Assembly: GCA_963681505.1 (NCBI GenBank)
Contig: OY811972.1
Location: forward strand, 10,893,320-10,957,319
Origin: Eunapius fragilis
Lineage: Eukaryota > Porifera > Demospongiae > Spongillida > Spongillidae
Length of the DNA: 64,000 nt
Direction: 5' to 3'
Part shown: positions 54,831-64,000 of the stretch, piece by piece
How positions within the stretch are numbered: position 1 is the first letter of the stretch
Layout of the letters: each line of letters opens with the position of its first letter
Made by a program: the position numbers and the translations under genes
Notes under the pieces: generated by a model
Databases searched by the model: none
What the model was told of the DNA's origin: nothing
The model's input: only the letters and a program-made list of their open reading frames with translations

Positions 54831-56681
54831 GGTACTGGGGAATCTATGATTTTAGACCGTAAAATCCTAGACGTGAAATGAAAAAATTTCTGTTCGCAAA
54901 TTTAAACTTTTCTGTTGACACCATTTGGTAAAAACGATCTGGTAGCTTCATTCAGCTTGATTATGGCTTATCATGCATTCAGAACGACTGCTTAGTGCGT
55001 CAGCAATAGGCCAGACTAGTTTTAAAGCTTTAAAACACGCATCGTATTTCGTTAGTGTTGCTCAAATCGAATACAATTTTCTACCCACGATTTTCGACTC
55101 TTAAACGCTGTGTCCCCTCCAAGGTAAGCATTCTCCCCTCTAGATACTTCATCCATCTATCCTTTTACGAAATTTTGTGTAGATGAGTTCTAGCGCCGCG
55201 GTCCTTGTACGATGCGCCAGTTACTGAACATCATTGAACCAATACATCAAATGGTACTTTACACTAGGATCTTAAAAAACATCATGGTTAATATCTTAAA
55301 CCATACCTTTTGAGTTATCATCACTAAAAATATCAGAATTCCAATTTGAGACAGAACTTTCAGGGTCAAAACATTAATGCATCATCAGGATTAGGTTTTT
55401 GGCTTACAACTCAACAAATAGTTAGACTTAATTAAGAGCTCATTTTTTGATGCATAGATAACTCATTATAAGAGCTATATATATGGAATGCTTGAACTCT
55501 TAAGTCCAGTTCATTGTGAAGATAGGCTTGTTTTTATAAGGATTTTGATATGACCGCTGCTTAGCATCACTATGGCCGATTTAATTCGACTTAAGAGATG
55601 AAAATTATGTCACACTACTCAGAGGTCCCTAAAGTAGCCATATAATTTATTATAATTTATTGGACACTTGCTAACATTGATACAAATTGCAACGAAAGCG
55701 GAAAGGTGAAAAAGATTTAAGAATTGTACTCAATGTTTGGATTCTTCAGTAAATGTATACGATACACGCGTGACGTCAGTGTTGGTGTGCGTGCTAGAGA
55801 TAGCTATGTAGTATGTACGGCGAGTTTTTCGTTTCGAACGCCACGGGTTCTTTTCAGAACCATTGCAGCGTGGCATCCCAAATGAACCCTTTCGCTGATG
55901 AACCAAGCTTTAGTGATCCGCAAGCGCGACTGATATGACGGCTTTATTAGCGGAAGTTGCTTTGCCATCGCCAATGAACTCGAGATCTGAAATTCTCTGC
56001 TAGGTATATACTTAAATCGCAGGTGGCATGAGAACTTCACCAATGCATTATACAATGGGCATGTTGTAAAAATAAGCCATAAAGCAAAGTTACCAAAACT
56101 AACAATTACATACTGGACTATAGATGAATCAGAAGAAGAAGGAATTGATAACACAATTACAGTTATTGAAATGCTCGTGGACTATTTAAATGGTGATTGA
56201 TGAATCAGAAGAAGAAGGAATTGATAACACAATTACAGTTATTGAAATGCTCGTGGACTATTTAAATGGTGATTTAGTGTTTGTTGAGGATGGAAATGAT
56301 GTACCTCAATATTGAATAATAACATTATTGTGTTTGATTGTGTGCGTGTTTCATTGTTTGTCAATTTTTATGTTAACAATTTGAAAAGATAAAAGTGAGG
56401 AAACTAAATGATGAGACTTTAAAAAGTCTTCCCTGTATCAGAATCACTTATGTGCAATGCTTGAATTTAAAATCTCCAGGTTACGCCTCGTTATACACAA
56501 CCGTCACAGTTTTTATTGCAATTACGCATTAACCGCTGTTCTAATAAAGTTGTCACTTTGAGGATATGTCTAATATGCTATGGTGACGCAAGAAGTACTG
56601 TTAAACTCACCTTGTTTTGCTCTTTCTAATGATGGTAATATTATTATCCTCTGAGCATTTTTATAAAAATTCCCCAGTACC
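54831..56681 (+). mobile_element. TA-flanked TIR transposon, copy 2 (internally deleted)
   Basis: Begins GGTACTGGGGAAT and ends with its exact 13-bp complement, flanked by TA. It aligns along its length with copy 1 but lacks about 480 bp of the coding middle (copy 1 about 51710-52220) and carries a tandem duplication of about 70 bp near 56120-56270. The coding potential is destroyed. Confidence 0.8.
56030..56312 (+). pseudogene. Remnant of the cargo C-terminus in copy 2
   Basis: Frames give NGHVVKISHKAKLPKL, ITYWTIDESEEEG and VDYLNGD, the last part duplicated. A stop separates the duplicated segments. Confidence 0.5.
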
Positions 56682-57213
56682 TAACGTATATACGTGCACT
56701 GCAGTCATACTCACTTTCTTTGGACGAATGGCATGAATGAAGGATTCGTTCTATTTCTTCTACGCCTCTAGGAACTTCAATTTTCCCTCTTTCTTTATCG
56801 TTTTTGCGGTACAGTATACGCCGCTATCGACCGCATAGTCCTTGCACACACTTGAGCCTGCTTTAGGTCCTTGTGATGCCATGCAGAGGGGTAACTAAGT
56901 ACCATACTCCAGAAAGCTGAAAATGGCATCGTACTCTTCTTCATCCATAATGCTGCAGCTGACTATTGAAAGCTAATAGCTACTAGCAGCTGCAAAGCGC
57001 ACCACGTGCAACTTAGAAGGGCGGAGGGGACAATATTCAGGGCCGCAGCCAGGACGTCTGGCGGGAAGGTAGATTGATAGCACTGCAGGACTGAAGGGGG
57101 AGGGGGAGGGTGTGTGTGCTAAGCTTACCCTTCTGGCTCGACGCTAAAAAGTGGGCGGGGCTTATAGGACCTGACACCAATTAAAAAAACCGGGACGGCC
57201 AAGCATCAGTTAA

Positions 57214-57350
57214 AGGGTGGGGGGGGGGGGGGACAATATCTGCGGAAGGGGGACAATATCTGCTAGCGGATAATGTCCGTGGGGGACAATTTCCGCTAAC
57301 GGATTGTGTCCGGGGGGACAAAATCTGCGGGGGGACAGAATCTGCTCCGA
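57214..57350. repeat. Palindromic-unit minisatellite, inverted relative
   Basis: Units of GGGGGACAATATCTGCTAGC type after a G run, ending CTCCGACACCGG. The reverse complement of this end matches the start of the 53023 array (CGGTGTCATAGCGGATTTTG). Confidence 0.7.
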
Positions 57351-57374
57351 CACCGGCGCTGTGGTTTTTATATC

Positions 57375-57396
57375 TGAACCTGCGTCAGCAGGTTCA
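57375..57396 (+). other. 5' terminal hairpin of copy IV
   Basis: Stem TGAACCTGC pairs with GCAGGTTCA around loop GTCA. Confidence 0.85.
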
Positions 57397-57730
57397 ATAT
57401 AGGATTGATTGAGGAATGATGAATGTCATTAAAATTTTTAAATCGCGTCGGGAGGGACAACGGAGAAACGGATCACTTATCTCGTTGCAGCAATCGAACG
57501 ACAACACCAAGATCTACGTTTTCATGCTAGTTTCATGTCATTAAACTATGTGCTTCCAGACAAACAAAGAACCTGCTTCTCGTGCCCATTCCCAAAAAAA
57601 TTGTTCGTCGTCGTCGTCTTCCTTAGGAAGGTATAACTCGAGCTACGAACGGTTTTAAAGAACGAAAATAGTACCAATCTCTTCAGAATTTACCGGCACG
57701 TTATCCTAGCATGTCATTTGGACACATATC

Positions 57731-57893
57731 ACATCTAGAAAGAAACTACAGCGAGAAATACCCTATTTTGTTGCAAGTTCTATGGCCATCTAGCAAGTTT
57801 TAGCAAGTTCTTAACATCTAGAAAGAAACTACAGCGAGAAATACCCTATTTTGTTGCAAGTTCTATGGCCATCTAGCAAGTTCTAGCAAGTTC
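57731..57893. repeat. 83-bp tandem duplication in the copy IV promoter region
   Basis: CATCTAGAAAGAAACTACAG through AGCAAGTTCTTAA occurs twice with one base difference, just upstream of the TATA box. Copy V has a diverged single version. Confidence 0.8.
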
Positions 57894-57919
57894 TTAATAA
57901 AATGTATAATTTTAGGGGG

Positions 57920-57927
57920 TATAAATA
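57920..57927 (+). promoter_or_regulatory. TATA box of the MPSR gene, copy IV
   Basis: TATAAATA followed by CTCCAACAGGCAC, 96 bases before the ATG. The identical box and downstream context occur at 61792 in copy V, supporting a real core promoter. Confidence 0.7.
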
Positions 57928-58015
57928 CTCCAACAGGCACTAAATTTATTTGGTGTTCCTAATATCGCAGTTTAGTCGTTACCTTACTTTGGCTAGTGAA
58001 GTTGTTTTTCTAAAA

Positions 58016-58653
58016 ATGCCTTCGCGTAATCAAAAGAAGAGATCTAAGCAACGAGCGGAATACCTCCAAAAACGAGAAGATATTTTATCACAAGAGAACA
58101 AGGCTAAAGCCCGAGCGCGCTACAAGGCCGACCCTGAAAAGAAGAAGGCCTCTGTACGCGACACCTACAACGCAAATGCTGTATCTAAGCGTACTGCTAA
58201 AAGGCAGCGATATCAAGAGGGCGTCGAGGAGAACCGTGCTGCTAAAAGGCAGCGATATCAAGAGGGCGTCGAGGAGAACCGTGCTGCTAAAAGGCAGCGA
58301 TATCAAGAGGGCGTCGAGGAGAACCGTGCTGCTAAAAGGCAGCGATAACAAGAGGGCGTCGAGGAGAACCGTGCTGCTAAAAGGCAGCGATATCAAGAGG
58401 GCGTCGAGGAGAAACGTGCTGCTAAAAGGCAGCGATATCAAGAGGGCGTCGAGAAGAACCGTGCTGCTAAAAGGCAGCGATATCAAGAGGGCGTCGAGGA
58501 GAACCGTGCTGCTAAAAGGCAGCGATATCAAGAGGGCGTCGAGGAGAACCGTGCTGCTAAAAGGCGGATATACAGGGGCAATTCAGCTACCATTAAGGCA
58601 GCTAGAAGGAGTCGGTATTGGAAGGGTCGTAGAACTACCACTACCACCAAAAG
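58016..58653 (+). pseudogene. MPSR-type basic repeat protein, exon 1 (copy IV, nonsense mutation)
   Basis: Starts MPSRNQKKRSKQRAEYLQKR, then KARARYKADPEKKKASVRDT, followed by nine or so 14-residue repeats (RQRYQEGVEENRAAK). In the fourth repeat the usual TAT codon is TAA (58346-58348), giving a stop after 110 residues. All other repeats keep TAT, so this is one point mutation. Beyond it the frame continues to KAARRSRYWKGRR and threonines, ending at AG|GTATGT in phase 2, which fits the acceptor at 59220. The repeats should form a highly basic helical rod, possibly nucleic-acid binding. From memory similar repeats precede larger Helitron-like proteins in sponges; this is not verified. Confidence 0.65.
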
Positions 58654-59220
58654 GTATGTTATAGCATGCTGTATGTAGCATTTAAAATCTAAGGGCTGCT
58701 TTGCACGTGGCTCATGGCTTCCCTGTCATGCACACATTAACACATTTCTTGTATGCCTGCATACCGTATTATCAGATGTACAGTAAGGCTTCCCAGTTTC
58801 CTTGTACACGTAAAGGTCAATGTTTGTACAAAAGGTATTTGTGCATGCATCTGTGTCTGTACATTATTGTATATTAGTTATCTGATGTTGAAGAAAGGAC
58901 TAGACACGTGTTTATAGTACAAGTTTGTCATGCGCATCCACCCTTTGCTGCAGCTGTGTTTAATTGTTATCAGATGTACAGTAAGGCTTCCCACAAGTAA
59001 AAGTTCCCCCATGTACATGTAAAGGGTTAGGTCAATCTTTGTACATGTCACGTTGTTTTAAAGGTCCACTACACGTGTGTACAGAAGTGTTACCCAAAAT
59101 TGAGTTGTATGAAAATGAAATAATTCATGTAATGCGCAATTGGTGAAATGTTTTGATGCATGTATAAGGCATAATGTGTGGTAAAATAAAAGTACTGCAA
59201 CCCTATCTTCTCCCATATAG

Positions 59221-59510
59221 TTACTCCCTGTTTGAGCCCAACTCTCGCACACTAGCAGAGTATGGAGTGAGTCTTGAAAAAGCAATTCTTAGGGATAGTG
59301 AGCTTCTCAGTGAAGTGGGGCAGCGGTGCTGCCCCCGCCAGCGCTACCAGCAGTAGCGCTGCCCCTGCCACTGCTCCCCCCAATGCTGCCCCCGCCTTTT
59401 TTCCTGCCCCCGCCACCCGCATGGCCATATCCAAGACGGGGGGGGGGGGGGGGGGGGAGAAGAGGAAGAGGAGGGAGAAGAGGCCGAGGACGTGGAACTA
59501 TAATTAATTA
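59221..59510 (+). pseudogene. MPSR gene exon 2, copy IV (frameshifted)
   Basis: After a CATATAG acceptor in phase 2 the frame reads YSLFEPNSRTLAEYGVSLEK, AILRDSELLSEVG and then stops at 59356. One frame over, the proline-rich part (LPPPALPAVALPLPLLPP, FFLPPPPAWPYPRR) and a glycine/arginine tail (RRGRGGRRGRGRG) follow. The order equals exon 2 of copy II, so a small deletion has shifted the frame. A G run at 59440-59457 may be the unstable site for the tail. Confidence 0.6.
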
Positions 59511-59641
59511 TATTAAAAACAATTATACATTATTAATTAACTATGTGTTCTATAATTTATTACTTTAATTATTAAAATCATATTGTAAAAGTTTATACGT
59601 TCTTTGACACGAAGAAAAAAAAAGAAAAAAAAACTTATAAA

Positions 59642-59938
59642 ACAAGTAAATAAAAACATTCTCTAACGAGAAAGTTGGTGGGCATATAGGATTGACAATG
59701 TTGGTGTAAAAAGCACGGAAACAAGTGTGACAGAAATGTTACTGGAAAATTGAAATAGGCCTATATTTAGCCCATTTTCTCAGGCGTGCGCTGCCTAAAT
59801 GTGACTGGGCTAAATATAGGCCTATTTCAATTTTCCAGTAACATTTCTGTCACACTTGTTTCCGTGCTTTTTACACCAACATTGTCAATCCTATATGCCC
59901 ACCAACTTTCTCGTTAGAGAATGTTTTTATTTACTTGT
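59642..59938. repeat. Foldback of copy IV
   Basis: Near-perfect palindrome with ACAAGTAAATAAAAACATTC at the left and the complement at the right. The arms are about 130 bp, with GCATATAGGATTGACAATG and a central GCCTATATTTAGCCCA. Confidence 0.92.
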
Positions 59939-59942
59939 AGTA

Positions 59943-60611
59943 ATTGGGACAGTTCACGTGACCCAAATATTATTAAAAACACCTCTGCATTTGAAATGTT
60001 ATAACGTCCGAACAGTGCACGCTATCAACGTCCTATTTTCAAGACTTCATACTGCACCATTGCTTTATTGTAAAATACATTTTGGGGTCTTGCACGTGCT
60101 CCGTACACGTGCCAGTATTACAACATCCGATGCACACACAGGGTTTGAACCGGCGCCATATAACTTTCAGCAGGTGTAACCTAATTGCTTCAAATTCGGT
60201 TCGGTTGTAGGTAGAGCTAGAGGTCCTGAACCTATTGAATTATTCTCTTTGTTAATTTTTATTGCATATATATGCATCCTTTATGGAGATCAGTGATAGC
60301 TGTGCAATGTTATGCCGCTCGATTCGCGCCGCATCCGCTTCCCTTGCATTGAATTGCCTAAATAATTGGTGCGAATTGAGCGGGAAACCGTGCACGCAGC
60401 AATTTGATTACTAGCTCCTGCTGAAAGATATGGCAGTTCAAACGGGGTATCGGACATTGTAATACTGGCACGCAGCAAGTGCAAGACCCCAAAATGTATA
60501 AAATAAGACGTTGATAGCCTTTACCGTTCGGATGTTATAACGATTCAAACGCAAAGGATATGTTTATTATAGCATGCACGGTCACAAAATTGTTTCGCGA
60601 ACTGTCCCAAT
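59943..60611. mobile_element. TA-flanked inverted-repeat element (MITE-like)
   Basis: Ends ATTGGGACAGTTC and GAACTGTCCCAAT, flanked by TA. The arms are long and imperfect (about 190 bp; for example CATTTTGGGGTCTTGCACGT against GTGCAAGACCCCAAAATG). No coding capacity. It sits two bases beyond the foldback of copy IV. Confidence 0.75.
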
Positions 60612-61351
60612 TATTTATACTCGTGTCATTTGTAGTACAATTTACTTGATAGAAGATTGATTGCTGTCAGAATTCTATTTTATCGCGTGGTGAAGCTTAA
60701 TAATCTATGATTGTATCGAGGCCCGGCTTTTTCTCCTGTACACGGCTGTTGGCGTATTATCGCACAGTAGCATAAAGGGCCAATATATCAGTATACTGCG
60801 TGAATGGATATGATATGTTTTGCTTATTTCGTAATGTTAAAATTGCACGAAGGAATTTCAAGATCTTGAATTTGGGTACCCATTTAAAAATTGCCACATG
60901 ATAAATTGGAATTTTTTAATGTACCCAAATCAAGATAAATGTTAAATCAAGATACATGAAATGAGGTGCTTGCGTTGTTTGAGGCTTCCCTGCATGGCAA
61001 ATACTACAGAGCTACACAAAATTATCTACAGCTGATGTTGGTAGACACGCACACCCTAACGCAGTAAATAATTTCTTTCCTTCCTATGGTACTTACCATA
61101 AACGATGCACCATTCTAAATTGATAACACTCTAAACTTATGCATTCCCTCGAGCAAATTCCAGCCATGCACATGCAGCCTAGGAACACATTCCAAGAACC
61201 TGGTCATCTAAATGGTCTCAGCCTATGAATACACTACTAGTATTAGTAATAACATTTGAACTCAGTACACTTTAATGCTCTCGAGCACATCATTTAAACA
61301 TATGAATATCATGCTGGAAATCGAAGTGCACATCCAAATAATTATGGCGTA
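60612..61351. other. No gene recognised
   Basis: AT-rich sequence without supported features. Confidence 0.4.
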
Positions 61352-61353
61352 TC

Positions 61354-61375
61354 TGAACCTGCGTCAGCAGGTTCA
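61354..61375 (+). other. 5' terminal hairpin of copy V
   Basis: Identical to that of copy IV (stem TGAACCTGC, loop GTCA). Confidence 0.85.
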
Positions 61376-61791
61376 ATATAGGATTGATTGAGGAGTCATG
61401 AAGTCATTAAACATTTTCAGTTGCGTCGCGAGGGACAACGAAGAAACGGATAGCTTTTCTCTTTGCAGCAATCGAACGACAACACCAAGATCTACGTTTT
61501 GGTGCTAGTTTCATGTCATAAAACTATGCGCTTCTAGACCAACTAAGAACCTGTTTCTCGTGCCCATGCCCAAAAAAGTTGTTGGTCGTCGTCGTCTTCT
61601 TCTTCTTCTTCTCCGTCAAGTATAACTCACGCTAGGAATGGTTTTAAAGAACGGCGATAGTACCAATCGCTTCAGAATTTACCGGCGCGGTGCCCCTTAA
61701 GGTAATAAAGAAGCTACAACGAAAAAGTACTATATACGGTATGGGTATATTACTTTGTTCTAAATACAGGAGTATGGATAATTTTAGGCAG

Positions 61792-61799
61792 TATAAATA
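61792..61799 (+). promoter_or_regulatory. TATA box of the MPSR gene, copy V
   Basis: TATAAATA followed by CTCCAACAGGCAC, 85 bases before the ATG, as in copy IV. Confidence 0.7.
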
Positions 61800-61876
61800 C
61801 TCCAACAGGCACAAAATTTATTTTGGTGTCAGTTTAGTCGTTACTTATTTTGGCTAGTGAAGTTGTTTTTCTAAAA

Positions 61877-62122
61877 ATGCCTTCGCGTAATCGAAAGAAG
61901 AGAACGAAGCAACGAGCGGAATACCTCCAAAAGCAAGAAGAGAACAAGGCTAAAGCCCGAGTGCGCTACAAGGCCGACCCTGAAAAAAAGAAGGCCTCTG
62001 TACGCGAGAGCTACAAGGCCGATCCTGAAAAAAAGAAGGCCTCTGTACGCGAGAGCTACAAGGCCGATCCTGAAAAAAAGAAGGCCTCTGTACGCAATAA
62101 ATACATACGTAAAGTTATATAG
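61877..62122 (+). CDS. Short MPSR-type protein, copy V
   Basis: 81 codons to a TAG stop, starting MPSRNRKKRTKQRAEYLQKQ. Three perfect-looking repeats of 14 residues (YKADPEKKKASVRE) follow, then a terminal NKYIRKVI. Intact within its exon but lacking the second exon's proline and RG-rich part, so it may be either a truncated relic or a minimal expressed form. An ATG 27 bases upstream is in frame, but the homologous start in copies II and IV favours this one. Confidence 0.6.
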   Translation: MPSRNRKKRTKQRAEYLQKQEENKAKARVRYKADPEKKKASVRESYKADPEKKKASVRESYKADPEKKKASVRNKYIRKVI

Positions 62123-62589
62123 TAACTTGTGGTCGGGGCAATGCACAAAGCGTTCGTAAGGTATAGACATTTGTCCATTGCACATCGTTCCTCATCACAT
62201 TACAGTTATGAAGCTTCGTTGACACGGAGAAAAAAAAACTTATGAAACAAGTAAATAAAAACCTTCTCTAACGAGAAAGTTGGTGGGCATATAGGATGGT
62301 GTAAACATAGATATTAGAGTAGAAGGATAGGAAACGCAGCCAATTAACACGACCTAACACCTGCAGTCCGCATAGTTCTCGTACCCATGCCACCATCATG
62401 GCTCGATGCCAAGTCGCATATCCAGAAATGCCCCATACATTGGAGGACATTCATAAAAAAATTCCAAATTGAATTCTATAACATTTTAACATATAGCGGA
62501 ATTTTTTTTCTTTCCACTATAAAAATTTGAGTGTCAGATTTTTATGGATTATGAAGTTAAAATCAAGATATGTTTTTTAATTACTACAT

Positions 62590-63560
62590 AGTTGACGTAA
62601 TTTTTGGGGGGGGGAGGGGGGTCGATTAACTAACTATTAAACGAATTAACAAAGTTTATGAGCAATTATAATCCTCTCATCAATAATATAAATAACCTAG
62701 ATCAGACTGATGGCCGGCTGACTTTCGATGTTTAGTGGAATATTGAAATACTAACCCTGGTAGGCAAGCGCGACGTAAGACGTCACTTTATTATCTCAAA
62801 TGGATCACGACACTAATACCTGCACACTACGGCAGTAGCCGGCATCAGCGAGGGGGGGTGATTCAGGTCAGGCCAAGTACGATGATTGGGGGGTGGGGGG
62901 GAGTTGCTGTTCGCTTCAGACCCAATACGAAAAGTGGGGGCTCTTTAATTGTTTGACATAGGGCCTACTTATTTAAATATTACCGGTTACAATTTTGGCC
63001 GAGGAGGGTGAAGCACCCGGAGCACCCTCTCTGGGATACGTTAGCTTCGGCTATATATACCTAACCGTTAATTATTAATGATAACGTATTTGCTGTGTGC
63101 CAAACAAAGGGCCCCCACTTTTTGTATCGGACCTGAAGTGGACAGCACTCCCCCCCCACCCCCCAAGGGCGTAGACAAGTTTTAAGGGGGGGGGAGGGGG
63201 GGGGGGGGGGGGAGGGGGGAAGGGGGCTAATTATGGTTGGGGATTTAGACCCGCGATACGACAAGCGGGGGGTGGGGGGGGGGGGGGGGGGGCTAATTAT
63301 GGTTGGGGGTTTAGCCCCGCGATACGACAGTGGGGGTGGGGGGAGGTGTACACTTCAGGCACAATACGAAAGGCGGGGGGGAGGGGGAGTTGCTTAGCAG
63401 AAGAGGGGGAGGTACCTTACATGAAAGGGCAACTCTATGATCTATTGAATAGCGAGCGCTTTACAATTGATTATAATGACTTCAGAAATTTGAAGTGCAA
63501 AAATCTGGGGGGTTAAAGCCCCCCCCCCCCCCCCCCCCCCCCCCTCCCCCCCTTCCATAT
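62590..63560. repeat. Poly-G/poly-C rich repeat cluster
   Basis: Contains many G runs, a tandem pair (CTAATTATGGTTGGGG near 63228 and 63291) and an inverted pair. The segment with GACCCAATACGAAAAGTGGG near 62920 faces its complement near 63110-63135. A C run of about 27 lies at 63520-63545. Probably fused fragments of low-complexity transposons; no coding. Confidence 0.65.
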
Positions 63561-64000
63561 TGAGTCTGACCTGAAGCACCCCCTTCGCTGAAGTCCTGGA
63601 TACGCCATTGATGGTGGGGTATGCTATGTCTCCACAAACAACTATGTGCGTGCACGTAACATTTGCTCCTCGAATACAAAGCCCTAAATCATAATGTCTC
63701 TACTCCCTCAATTGTTTATCAACTGTATACAGTGCACCGCCCCACATCAGAAATAGGGATAGATGTAGATATCAAACATTTTATACTCATTTCACTTCCA
63801 AATGCACCAACTGATACACAAAAGTCCACAAGTAATAATCAACGACGACTACTGCATAGCATCATGTCATTATCATCCAGTTAGAGTAGTGTCAGGAAAG
63901 GATTGCCATCTTCTTGAAATGGATTTCATTTCATCCTATTTAAAAGAGACCAGTGAATCAAACAGTTGATGGTGTACCAATGCAATGTACCATTCGTAGC
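63561..64000. other. No gene recognised
   Basis: Begins with TCCTGGATACGCCATTGATG, reminiscent of the CAGGGGCGG-type ends, then unique sequence. A 73-codon frame at 63663 has no family I know. Confidence 0.4.

Larger units (their letters stand above)
57373..59938 (+). mobile_element. Hairpin/foldback element, copy IV (most complete)
   Basis: Order: TC, a 9-bp hairpin (57375-57396), ATATAGGATTG, a CGTCGTCGTCTTCC tract (about 57606-57625), an 83-bp tandem duplication (about 57731-57893), a TATA box (57920), the MPSR gene exon 1 (58016-58653), an intron, exon 2 (59221 on) and the 3' foldback (59642-59938). It aligns with copy V (61352) from the first base. The base before TC is A in all five copies, as for Helitron insertions. 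The 3' end, CTTG(T), does not fit the Helitron CTRR rule, so class assignment is open. Confidence 0.75.
61352..62312 (+). mobile_element. Hairpin/foldback element, copy V (3' truncated)
   Basis: The 5' end, hairpin, CGTCGTCTTCTTCTTCTT tract, TATA box and first exon match copy IV. The gene is shortened, and only the first 60-70 bases of the foldback (62247-62312) remain. Confidence 0.7.

Noticed and set aside
57373-59938. Firm assignment of the hairpin/foldback element to Helitrons
   Set aside because: The A|TC start fits, but the 3' end is CTTG(T) rather than CTRR, and no Rep or helicase frame is present in the window. The class is left open.
60115-60145. GGTTTGAACC resembling a tRNA B box
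   Set aside because: No matching A box, acceptor stem or cloverleaf can be drawn around it, and it lies inside an inverted-repeat element.

Overview
The window looks like nuclear DNA of a marine invertebrate, most likely a demosponge (Porifera). The evidence is a multi-exon gene with GT-AG introns, abundant microsatellites, minisatellites and small transposons, and above all a receptor built from SRCR and CCP (sushi) domains in the style of the sponge putative aggregation receptor. The arginine/lysine-rich repeat protein family seen here also recalls, from memory, proteins predicted in the Amphimedon genome. Species is inference.

Layout. 0-26 kb is gene-poor and repeat-rich. It holds minisatellites, simple repeats, a 328-bp tandem array fused to a decayed retroelement C-terminus, an ankyrin-repeat relic, a frameshifted Ly6/activin-receptor-like exon, a decayed RING region resembling the RAG1 N-terminus, and several unassigned candidate exons. 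26.5-47.9 kb (minus strand) is one gene of 29 coding exons. I could join the exons with consistent splice phases: signal peptide, 14 SRCR domains, 4 CCP domains, one transmembrane segment and a short tail with a tyrosine sorting motif. One base is missing in SRCR domain 5; with it the model would be 1908 residues. 49.3-50.6 kb (plus) is an intronless seven-repeat RCC1-like propeller gene, head-to-head with the receptor gene. 50.6-56.7 kb carries two copies of a DNA transposon with TA target duplications and an unusual cargo protein. 57.4-62.3 kb carries two copies of a second, stranger element.

The most unusual system is that second element family, present five times (about 1.8-2.4, 13.2-18.6, 48.6-48.9, 57.4-59.9 and 61.4-62.3 kb). 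It has a 5' end of TC plus a 9-bp hairpin whose stem bases differ between copies but always pair. Next come a CTT/CGT-rich tract, a TATA box and a two-exon gene (basic repeat protein starting MPSR, then a proline-rich, RG-rich tail). It ends in a ~290-bp near-perfect foldback whose arms also change together between copies. The 1.4-kb GAA satellite at 17 kb is an expansion of this element's own tract.

The receptor is expected to act at the cell surface in adhesion or recognition. Nothing links it functionally to the RCC1 gene or the transposons beyond proximity.
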